Source: Pseudomonas sp. 10S4 (lineage in GTDB: Bacteria > Pseudomonadota > Gammaproteobacteria > Pseudomonadales > Pseudomonadaceae). Taken from it: a stretch of DNA of 64,000 nt. Positions within the stretch are counted from its first letter, which is position 1; each line of letters begins with the position of its first letter. The notes below the pieces were generated by a model. The model ran no database searches. It saw only the letters and a list, made by a program, of their open reading frames with translations, and had not been told where the DNA came from. The position numbers and the translations under genes were made by a program. Where the stretch lies: assembly GCF_034344865.1 (NCBI RefSeq), contig NZ_CP133774.1:3906001-3970000 (forward strand). Reading direction: 5' to 3'. Shown here piece after piece: positions 36,105 to 43,012 of this stretch.

Positions 36105-37412
36105 ATGGCTTTCCACCGCATAGCGCTGCTGATGTGCTTCATGTCATCACTCGCCACCGCTGCCAGCACCACAACTTTTCCCGACGCTGCCGCCAGTGAC
36201 CCCGCCAAGCTCGGCTGGATGATCGGTTCACCACCACCCGCTGATCGCACCGTTCGTTTCGAAGACGGCAGCTACTTCCAGTTCCCGGCCATGCGCTGGA
36301 GCGTCTCGAACTTCCGCCAACTGATGCCGACGACCAACGTCTCACGCGGGCTTGGCGCGCCGGTGCCCTTGGAATCGTCGCTGCGCAAAGATATCGATGC
36401 CGTCAGTTTCACCCCGCTCGGCGCAAAGACGCCGATGACTTGGGACCAATCCCTCGCGGCCACTTACACCGACGGCATCGTGGTGATGCACAAGGGCAAG
36501 ATTGTCTACGAACGCTACTTCGGCGTACTGACGCCGGAAGGCCAGCATGCGGCGATGTCGGTGACGAAGTCGGTGGTCGGTACGCTCGGGGCGATGCTGG
36601 TGGCGGAAGGTCGGATCGATGCGAACAAGCCTGTCGCCGATTACGTCCCTGAGCTGGCGACTTCGGCATTTGGCAGCGCCACGGTGCGTCAGGTGCTCGA
36701 CATGACCACAGGCCTCAAATACAGCGAAGACTACGCAGACCCGAATGCCGAGGTCTGGTCCCACGCCAAGGCTGGCAGTCCGCTGCCCAAGCCAAAGGAC
36801 TACACAGGTCCGCGAACTTACTACGAGTTTTTACAGACGGTTCAACTGCAAGGCGAGCATGGCAGCGCGTTCAGCTACAAAACCGTCAACACCGACGTAC
36901 TGGGTTGGATCATCGCCCGGGCCAGCGGTCGCAACGTCGCGTAGTTGTTATCGGAGCGGATCTGGAGCCGTTTGGGCGCCGAGCAGGATGCTTATTTCAC
37001 CGTGGACTCCATCGGTACGCCATTTGCCGGCGGCGGTTGAACATGGGGCTGCGGGACCTGGCCCGGTTTGGCGAGATGTTGCGCAATGACGGCAAATTCA
37101 ACGACCAGCAGATCGTACCGAAAGCGGTGGTGGACGACATTCGTCGCGGTGGCGATAAACAGGCTTTCGCCAAAGCAGGCTATGAGTTGTTGAAGGGCTG
37201 GAGCTATCGGTCGATGTGGTGGGTGACGAACAAGGAGGGCGGGGCGTTCATGGCGCGCGGGGTGCATGGGCAACGGATCTATGTCGACCCGAAGGCCGAG
37301 ATGGTGATCGTGCGGTATGTCGTCGCATCCGGTGGCCAGTAACTCGGCTAACGATCCGGTGACGTTACCGGCGTTCGAGGCGTTGGCTGAGCATTTGTCA
37401 AAGTTGCCTTGA
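36105..37412 (+). pseudogene. Serine hydrolase (beta-lactamase fold), degraded
   Basis: The gene should encode about 436 aa with a signal peptide (MAFHRIALLMCFMSSLATA) and the catalytic SVTKSVVGT (SxxK) of class C-like serine hydrolases; a YxN-type motif region is near FSYKTVNTDVLG. It has an in-frame TAG at 36942-36944 where GAG is expected, a missing T at 37037-37038, and an extra base near 37320. Later parts (LNMGLRDLARFGEMLRNDG and the C-terminal ANDPVTLPAFEALAEHL) are clear. The point nonsense change, besides two indels, makes this the best candidate for a true pseudogene here. Confidence 0.8.
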
Positions 37413-37437
37413 GTACATTTATGAAGAAGGAAACCCA

Positions 37438-37768
37438 ATGATCACCACCACAACCCACACCATCGAAGGCCGCCAAATCACCGCCTACCTGGACATTGTC
37501 AGCGCCGAGTCGGTGCAGGGCGTCAACGTTATCCGCGACATGTTCGCCGGGATGCGGGATTTTTTGGGGGCGCTCTCAGACGCTGGAGCGAGCATTGAAA
37601 GAGGCGCGTATTCAGGCGACCGACGAGATCAAGGAGCGCGCTCAGGCGTTGCAGGCAGATGCGGTGGTGGGGCTCGATTTCGAGACCAGCATGCCGGCGG
37701 GCAAGGGCGGGATGGTGGTGGTGTTTGTGACCGGGACGGCGGTCAAGTTGAGGTGCCTCGGCCCGTGA
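37438..37768 (+). pseudogene. YbjQ/UPF0145 family protein, one frameshift
   Basis: A protein of the heavy-metal-binding-domain family (YbjQ-like, about 110 aa): IEGRQITAYLDIVSAESVQG, then ARIQATDEIKERAQALQADAVVGLDFE and VFVTGTAVKL. The frame changes in the T6G5 run at 37560-37570. Function of the family is poorly known. It follows the serine hydrolase by 25 bases. Confidence 0.75.
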
Positions 37769-37797
37769 CGCTTTGCACACGGGCCCTGCCGGTCTAA

Positions 37798-38505
37798 TCA
37801 GAAGGGGTGCGGAGCGCGTTCGCCTTTGGTCATCACCTGTTGGGCGAAGAAGTTGCCCATGTTGCTCTTGCCCGACTTTTGATACGTATACATCTGGCCG
37901 AGATCGACGGTTTTTTCAAAGTTGTTCATGTTCAGCACGAAGCCGCCAGTGCCCTGGTATTCCTTGTCTTCCTTCACATAGTCGAATGAGCTTTGTGCAA
38001 ATTCGTTGGCGGCGTCTTTCAAGGAGTCGGAGCGGTTCATGTAGTCGGTGAGGCGTGCAAGGTCGTCGGCGTTTATTGAGCCAGAGAGTGAGGTGGCCTT
38101 TAGATTGCCTTGTGGATCAACGGTGAAGCCGAAGTCCTGTTCTTCAAGCGCCGGATCGATGTTTTTCAGATCGTCCAGAAACTGCATGTAGTTCGTCTTG
38201 AGGCTGTCATTGGCTGCAATCAGTCGACTTTCAGCCGCCGGAAAGTTTGCGGTCGGCGAGGTACTGCCGATCCAGGTGATGACAGCATCTATGACCTGCC
38301 CGGGCTCTGTTGGTTGAGACGGCGACGGGTTGCTGGGGTGGTAAATGACCCCATCCGAGTCCGGGTTGGCTTCACGCCATTTTCTGGCTGCCTCTTTCAT
38401 GGCCTCGGTGGTCGCGGTAGGCGGGGTCGCGGTGAGGACTTTGTCGGATATCGTCAGATCTTTAGATGACGGGACAATGGTGGAGGTCGATAGATTGATA
38501 TTCAC
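37798..38505 (-). CDS. Hypothetical cytoplasmic protein
   Basis: This 235 aa protein has a low-complexity Ser/Thr/Pro-rich N-terminal part (NLSTSTIVPSSKDLTISDKV), a helical middle and a C-terminal domain ending GNFFAQQVMTKGERAPHPF. The GTG at 38505 is preferred as start: AAGGAAAGAGCC lies just upstream, although the frame stays open to 38805. It has no signal peptide and no family I can name. Thr/Ser-rich N-termini of this sort occur in secreted effectors, but nothing nearby supports that. Confidence 0.7.
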   Translation of the reverse strand: MNINLSTSTIVPSSKDLTISDKVLTATPPTATTEAMKEAARKWREANPDSDGVIYHPSNPSPSQPTEPGQVIDAVITWIGSTSPTANFPAAESRLIAANDSLKTNYMQFLDDLKNIDPALEEQDFGFTVDPQGNLKATSLSGSINADDLARLTDYMNRSDSLKDAANEFAQSSFDYVKEDKEYQGTGGFVLNMNNFEKTVDLGQMYTYQKSGKSNMGNFFAQQVMTKGERAPHPF

Positions 38506-38762
38506 GGCTCTTTCCTTGAGATTTTTCAAATGACAACAGTGCAGCGGCGTTGAATTGAAATTCTTGATAGGGGAAGGGGGCTGGAAACCAGCTAATAAGT
38601 AATAAAATGTTTCAGCTTCGACACAAAGCCATTCGTCGGCCTTTGGGTCATGTGAATCACAAGTCCAGTAATGACCGGCTAGTCTCACAAGCCTTGGTGG
38701 TCGATATTTTTCAGGCAAAAAGGGCTTGCCGGTATTGACCCTGTTTTGAAAGGGGCGAAGAA

Positions 38763-38951
38763 ATGGCTGATCCGTATATCGAAGACGACGGGGCTGAGTT
38801 TCCAATCAACAATTGTGTGCAGTGTGGCCAGACCGAGTACGTGGCTGGCTTTGGCGAGGATCAGGTCGAGACGGACAAGATCAAATCGACGGCCCCTCGA
38901 GGGCCGAAATCGAAATTTCTGCCCAAAGTCGCAGCGCCTTCCAGGAAGTAA
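38763..38951 (+). CDS. Small hypothetical protein
   Basis: This 62 aa protein (MADPYIEDDGAEFPINNCVQ) has one CVQCG motif and a basic, Pro-rich tail (APRGPKSKFLPKVAAPSRK). AAGGGGCGAAG upstream and a terminator 15 bases downstream support a real short transcript. Function is unknown. Confidence 0.6.
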   Translation: MADPYIEDDGAEFPINNCVQCGQTEYVAGFGEDQVETDKIKSTAPRGPKSKFLPKVAAPSRK

Positions 38952-38965
38952 TCGCTGACAAAACA

Positions 38966-38993
38966 AACCCCGCGCAATCGAGCGGGGTTTTTC
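38966..38993 (+). terminator. Terminator after the 62-residue gene
   Basis: CCCCGC pairs with GCGGGG around GCAATCGA and is followed by TTTTTC. Confidence 0.8.
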
Positions 38994-38997
38994 ATTT

Positions 38998-39275
38998 TTG
39001 GCGGTCAGGTTTCTGGGAAATGTCCTACATACGAATCGCGCTTTTCTTTCACAATCTTTTCACAACGCCCTACGTAGTCTCAGCTCATCCGTTAGAAAGC
39101 AATACTCCAGCCCGTCTCCCCAGCGGGCTTTTTTTGCCTGCGATAAAACCTTTTCCATAAACGTGGTCCAACCGACGCCCACAGCGATGTCGAGCTCATT
39201 TGTGTCTGGACTTTGCCATCTCTAAAGCATTCAATCTCGGCCCTTTCGTTCTCCCCCTTTTTTGAGGTTTTCGTC
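38998..39275. other. Intergenic stretch with an orphan terminator
   Basis: No protein-coding gene is convincing. An isolated terminator stands at 39109-39135, so an RNA from about 39020 is possible. The rest is the leader of the first glycine-zipper gene. Confidence 0.45.
39109..39135 (+). terminator. Orphan plus-strand terminator
   Basis: AGCCCG pairs with CGGGCT around TCTCCCCAG and is followed by seven T residues. The last plus-strand gene before it already has its own terminator at 38966-38993. Confidence 0.7.
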
Positions 39276-39647
39276 ATGCGTTTAACACTGCCCGCCCTGG
39301 TTCTGGGGCTTCTGGTTACTCAAGGTGCGATGGCTGCCGGTCAAGGTACTGCCGCGCTCGGTGGTGGTCTGGGTGGCGCGCTGGGTAATGTGGTCGGTCA
39401 GAAAATGGGCGGCAGCACCGGCGCAGCGATTGGTGCTGGCGTAGCGGGCGCAGCAGGCAGTGCCATCGCGGCACCGAAAGGCAGCCGTACCAAAGCAGCC
39501 ATTGGCGGTGGCGTCGGCGCGGCTGGCGGTTCGGTTATCGGCAACAGTCTGGGCGGCAAGACCGGTGCAACCATCGGCGCTGGCCTGGGCGGCGCAGCGG
39601 GCGGCGCGGTAGGTACCAACCTGTCGAAAGGTCACAAGCGTCACTGA
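39276..39647 (+). CDS. Exported glycine-zipper protein, copy 1
   Basis: This 123 aa protein has a signal peptide (MRLTLPALVLGLLVTQGAMA) and then Gly/Ala-rich repeats such as GGGLGGALGNVVGQKMGGST and GAAIGAGVAGAAG. These are glycine-zipper segments that pack membrane-associated helices. It ends in a basic KGHKRH. TTGAGG lies upstream of the ATG. It is paralogous to the next gene. Confidence 0.85.
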   Translation: MRLTLPALVLGLLVTQGAMAAGQGTAALGGGLGGALGNVVGQKMGGSTGAAIGAGVAGAAGSAIAAPKGSRTKAAIGGGVGAAGGSVIGNSLGGKTGATIGAGLGGAAGGAVGTNLSKGHKRH

Positions 39648-39664
39648 TCCTGATTGGTCAGCGC

Positions 39665-39694
39665 AAAAAGCCCGGCTTGATGCCGGGCTTTTTC
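39665..39694. terminator. Bidirectional terminator
   Basis: AAAAAGCCCGGC-TTGAT-GCCGGGCTTTTT is symmetrical, between the two glycine-zipper genes. Confidence 0.85.
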
Positions 39695-39801
39695 GTTTGT
39701 GAACGAATCTCCCCGCATGAGCCTCCAATCTCATATAACCGGGCGCACCTTTCATTTGAATGCGCTCTATTCCCGAGTTCGGAAATTTTGAGGTTCATAT
39801 C

Positions 39802-40245
39802 ATGCGTTTGACATTGTCTACGTTGGTTTTTGGACTTCTGGTCGCTCAGGGCGCAATGGCTGCCGGCGATGGCACCGCGGCGGTCGGCGGTGGTCTGGGT
39901 GGCGCGCTGGGTAATGTGGTCGGCCAGCAAATGGGCGGCAGCACCGGTGCAGCCATCGGCGCAGGAGTCGGCGGCGCGGCGGGCGGTGCCGTCGGCGCAC
40001 GCAAGGGCAGTCGCACAGAAGCGGCGGTGGGCGGTGGTGTCGGGGCGGCGGGCGGCTCGGTGGTCGGCCATAGTCTGGGCGGCTCCACCGGTTCGACAAT
40101 TGGCGCAGGCCTGGGTGGCGCGGCGGGTGGCGCGGTCGGTAACAATTTGGGTAGCGACGGCCGCAGTTCTCATTCCGGCGGCCGCGATAAACACAACAAC
40201 AGGTACAAGCACGACAACAGGTACAAGCACCACAAAGGTCACTGA
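39802..40245 (+). CDS. Exported glycine-zipper protein, copy 2
   Basis: This 147 aa paralogue has the signal peptide MRLTLSTLVFGLLVAQGAMA and the same repeat order as copy 1 (GGGLGGALGNVVGQQMGGST, GSTIGAGLGGAAGGAVG). It has an extra His/Lys/Asn-rich tail with a tandem NRYKHD/NRYKHH, which may bind metal or anionic surface polymers. TTGAGG precedes the ATG. It probably arose by local duplication. Confidence 0.85.
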   Translation: MRLTLSTLVFGLLVAQGAMAAGDGTAAVGGGLGGALGNVVGQQMGGSTGAAIGAGVGGAAGGAVGARKGSRTEAAVGGGVGAAGGSVVGHSLGGSTGSTIGAGLGGAAGGAVGNNLGSDGRSSHSGGRDKHNNRYKHDNRYKHHKGH

Positions 40246-40264
40246 TTCGATATCGTGACAGCAG

Positions 40265-40289
40265 AAACCCGGCCAAGCGCCGGGTTTTT
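40265..40289 (+). terminator. Terminator after glycine-zipper copy 2
   Basis: AAACCCGGC-CAAGC-GCCGGGTTTTT lies 20 bases past the stop codon. Confidence 0.8.
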
Positions 40290-40372
40290 CGTATCTGTGG
40301 GTAGGGCGCTGGAACGTTTGGTTGTAGGACGCCTCGAACTTCATACACTCCCTGAACTATGTGAGGCGTGCC

Positions 40373-40528
40373 ATGACGCTTGAAACCGAAGACGACTCAG
40401 ACGAACTCAACGATCCGGGTAATGAAGACCCAGGTTCGTTGATGGACGATGCGACGGTACCGCTTAACGATGCCGATGATGCCGGAGACGTGGGTAATAC
40501 CGAGAATGAAGAGGAAGACGAAGATTGA
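40373..40528 (+). CDS. Acidic micro-protein 1
   Basis: This 51 aa protein (MTLETEDDSDELNDPGNEDP) has a strongly acidic, disordered composition, ending in EEEDED. GTGAGGCG lies upstream of the ATG. No family is recognised. It is followed by a second acidic micro-protein gene. Confidence 0.6.
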   Translation: MTLETEDDSDELNDPGNEDPGSLMDDATVPLNDADDAGDVGNTENEEEDED

Positions 40529-40589
40529 TCACGTGCCGACCGATCGTCTCTCGGACCGAACGCTTGGATAGCCACTTCCTCGAACTATC

Positions 40590-40612
40590 AAGGGCCTGCT
40601 TTTCAGGCCCTT
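40590..40612. terminator. Hairpin between acidic genes
   Basis: A 9-bp stem AAGGGCCTG/CAGGCCCTT with a short loop. It lacks a T-run, so read-through is possible. Confidence 0.45.
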
Positions 40613-40625
40613 CGAGAGGTGCTTT

Positions 40626-40850
40626 ATGAACGCAGACCCGAAAGTCGCCGACGTCGACGAAACGCCTGAATATCCGCTGCCTTCTCCTACTGACTCGCTG
40701 AGTCGTGACCAGCGTCCGCCAGACGATGAGGATGACGCGGGAGTGGAGCAGGTTGCGGAGGATGATGTGAAGCAGGGTGATGGTGATGTTGAGGCGAGTC
40801 CTGATGATCCGGATATTGCGGGGGAGGATGGGTCGGGGGAGCCGAGTTGA
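40626..40850 (+). CDS. Acidic micro-protein 2
   Basis: This 74 aa protein (MNADPKVADVDETPEYPLPS) is rich in Asp, Glu and Pro and predicted to be disordered. GAGAGGTG lies upstream of the ATG. It is similar in composition, not in clear alignment, to acidic micro-protein 1. Confidence 0.6.
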   Translation: MNADPKVADVDETPEYPLPSPTDSLSRDQRPPDDEDDAGVEQVAEDDVKQGDGDVEASPDDPDIAGEDGSGEPS

Positions 40851-40892
40851 AGGCATATAGGGGTTGAACCGCTCGACCCCTAGCACCCCATG

Positions 40893-41329
40893 CTAGTGCG
40901 CTAACGAAGCGAGCCAGCGCCTATTGAATTCTCGTTGTTGCTCAATGTCGTTTGTGATGTCTGTATCCTCATAGTCGAAGATGTTGACGATATCTTCCTG
41001 TTCGGCGGGTTTTCCCATGCTGACTTCATACGCTACTACTCCACCAGCCATCTGAGAACTCATGCGCGAGGGGTGGACGTTAAGCTTAGCGCCTTTACAT
41101 AGAAATTTTATATCCGGAAAGTCAGCCCTCAACATCCCTAGACAAACATAAAGATCAGAAGCTGCATATGTTTTTTTAAGCCGCTCTGCATTGTGAAAGT
41201 TAGCACGAGTTTTTGTCGGTCACATTCGATCTTGGCTGTCTCAGTGAGTTTGTCTTTATTTATAGATATTTCTATTTCTATTGTCTTCAAAGCTGTTTTC
41301 CGTACATGTTTTGGTTGTGGAATAACCAT
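40893..41329 (-). pseudogene. Immunity-like paralogue 3, one frameshift
   Basis: Joined across the T-run at 41171-41177 (one base short), this gene gives about 145 aa like the intact copy at 42582-43010. Shared blocks are KFLCKGAKLNVHPSRMSSQM and NIFDYEDTDITNDIEQQ. The N-terminus (MVIPQPKHVRKTALKT) does not match its paralogue and lies a few bases from the short repeat at 41331-41351, so the 5' end may be a recombination junction. No RBS is seen. Confidence 0.7.
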
Positions 41330-41330
41330 T

Positions 41331-41359
41331 GTAATGTAAATAGATCTGTCCCGTTTTGG
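41331..41359. repeat. Module-boundary repeat, copy 1
   Basis: It carries AATGTAAATAGATCTGTCCC, which matches copy 3 at 19 of 20 bases. It lies just upstream of immunity paralogue 3. Confidence 0.75.
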
Positions 41360-41454
41360 ATGCGCTTAACTTACACCGCGTACTCTTTGACTTTTCACGG
41401 CTTTCCATTGGTGACGGTTGAGCCATTTTTATAGCGGTTTAGCCGGGATTTTTA

Positions 41455-41880
41455 TTAAACAAATCTGTTCCCTTTAACTACATAAAGCCCATCTGATGGC
41501 GATATTTTTTCAAGCTTGCCCATCTCAATATATTCTTCGAAATCGGATTTTATCACTTGCATGTCAGTGTGTTTTTCGTATTGGTGCGGTAGCTCGCACG
41601 CAAGCAAATATAGTCGCCAAACATCAAAGCCGTCAGTTCTTCCGTTCGGGCCATAGTCGAAATCTATGCATGCTTCTGGTAGATAAACAGCACAGCCAAC
41701 GCCATGTAACTCATATGTTATGTTGTCAATAATTGTTCCGCACCGTTCTATTTTTTTTGTGTGCCAGAGCCTCAAAATGCATCGTGTACCAAATTTTTCC
41801 TGGAGTAATACAGCGGCCTTTTCTACTTTCGAAAGGAAATCGACGATTAGCTTTTCGAGGAGTTCATTTTTGTAGCTCAT
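41455..41880 (-). CDS. DUF6896-like protein
   Basis: This 141 aa protein contains ELHGVGCAVYLPEACIDFDY and GRTDGFDVWRLYLLACE, a signature close to the DUF6896 family often found in polymorphic-toxin loci. The ATG at 41880 has GGAG just upstream; a TTG 30 bases earlier is an alternative. It sits among decayed immunity genes and may itself be an orphan immunity gene; this is inference. Confidence 0.65.
   Translation of the reverse strand: MSYKNELLEKLIVDFLSKVEKAAVLLQEKFGTRCILRLWHTKKIERCGTIIDNITYELHGVGCAVYLPEACIDFDYGPNGRTDGFDVWRLYLLACELPHQYEKHTDMQVIKSDFEEYIEMGKLEKISPSDGLYVVKGNRFV
41457..41476. repeat. Module-boundary repeat, degenerate copy 2
   Basis: AAACAAATCTGTTCCCTTTA resembles the other copies less closely. 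It lies at the 3' end of the DUF6896-like gene. Confidence 0.45.
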
Positions 41881-41999
41881 CTTCTCCGATGCTCCAGTCT
41901 GTCGTGCCAAACGTTATTCGCGGATTCTAAAATCTCATCGAGATTGTTCAGGTTTCCTTCGTGTTCCTTAATGTCGGTCACAAACTTTATTATCACGCT

Positions 42000-42020
42000 A
42001 ATGTAAATAAATCTGTCCCC
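42000..42020. repeat. Module-boundary repeat, copy 3
   Basis: AATGTAAATAAATCTGTCCC matches copy 1 with one mismatch. It lies at the 3' end of immunity paralogue 2. Confidence 0.75.
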
Positions 42021-42045
42021 CAATTGGGCGCAAGGTTCCAATTAT

Positions 42046-42444
42046 TCATTCTTCCGAAATATCTGATGCAACCCAGCGTAAAAAGAAGTCTCTCTGCACC
42101 TCGGGATCATTCGTCAGGTTGTTTTCCTCGTAGTCAAAAATATTTACGATGTCGCTTCTAATGCATATTTTCCAAGCGTGAGTTCATATGCTTTAACTCC
42201 CAGGAGACATCTGTGAAGACATACTGGAAGGGTGGACGTTTACTTTTGCGCCCTTACATAGAAATGTTACGTCGCAATGTTCCTTTCTGATGTGACCAAG
42301 GCATTCGTAGAAATCATCCCCCGAATAAGTTTTACTGTGTCCACCCTCCAAAGTGAAGTTGATCGTCAGCATTTCAGTGTTGCAGAGAAGTTTGGCAACT
42401 TGGCGTCTGCCGTCTTTGATAATAATAAGCTCTACGCTGAGCAT
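42046..42444 (-). pseudogene. Immunity-like paralogue 2, two frameshifts
   Basis: The N-terminal part (MLSVELIIIKDGRRQVAKLL) and the conserved FLCKGAKVNVHPSSMSSQM are in one frame. An extra C at 42199-42201 and a missing base near 42155 shift the rest, which reads DIVNIFDYEENNLTNDPEVQ and ends in SDISEE. Corrected length is about 132 aa. AGGAAATAAGG precedes the ATG at 42444. Confidence 0.7.
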
Positions 42445-42560
42445 GCCTTATTTCCTAGTTGGATTAAAAATACTATGGCCAGAGGCGCGTCCTATAGCTC
42501 CAGCTAACTGTTGGTCTGAGAATGTAATCTATTTTATAATCTCTTGTAATTGCTACTTCT

Positions 42561-42580
42561 ATTTAAATAGGTCTGCCTTC
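42561..42580. repeat. Module-boundary repeat, degenerate copy 4
   Basis: ATTTAAATAGGTCTGCCTTC lies right after the stop of the intact immunity gene; it matches the other copies only partly. Confidence 0.4.
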
Positions 42581-42581
42581 A

Positions 42582-43010
42582 TTAGTCCTGCAATTTGTTT
42601 TTGGGGTTTGATGGTGTTGTGATTGTTAAAGAATCAATCCATGCTTTGTAGAAGGTTTGTTGATCCTCTATGTTATTAGTTATGTTGTTGTCTTCATAAT
42701 CAAAAATTCGCACGATGTTCTCTTCTTCGCTGGGTTTTCCGAACTCGAGTTCGTAGGCGACCAAACCGCTGGACATTTGAGACGACATCCGAGAAGGGTG
42801 GACGTTTAATTTAGCGCCTTTACATAGAAATTTTGTCTCAGGATAGTCTGCTCTCAACATTCCAAAACATAAGTAAAGGTCGGCTGCCGAATATTCCCTT
42901 TGCAAGCCGCTGGGCATTGTGATGGCTAGTGTTCGTTTCTTTCTGTCACATTTGACTATAGCGGTCTCGATTAGGCCATGAGTGCTTAGTGATATTTCTA
43001 TATTTATCAT
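42582..43010 (-). CDS. Putative immunity protein for the RHS toxin
   Basis: This 142 aa cytoplasmic protein (MINIEISLSTHGLIETAIVK) carries KFLCKGAKLNVHPSRMSSQM and RIFDYEDNNITNNIEDQQ, shared with two decayed paralogues downstream. The ATG at 43010 is preferred because AGGAAG, which lies within the last RHS codons, is correctly spaced. The RHS stop at 43013-43015 lies 2 bases before it. The position directly after a polymorphic toxin is the classic immunity-gene position. The family itself is not one I can name. Base composition is AT-rich, as usual for transferred toxin modules. Confidence 0.75.
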   Translation of the reverse strand: MINIEISLSTHGLIETAIVKCDRKKRTLAITMPSGLQREYSAADLYLCFGMLRADYPETKFLCKGAKLNVHPSRMSSQMSSGLVAYELEFGKPSEEENIVRIFDYEDNNITNNIEDQQTFYKAWIDSLTITTPSNPKNKLQD

Positions 43011-43012
43011 GA

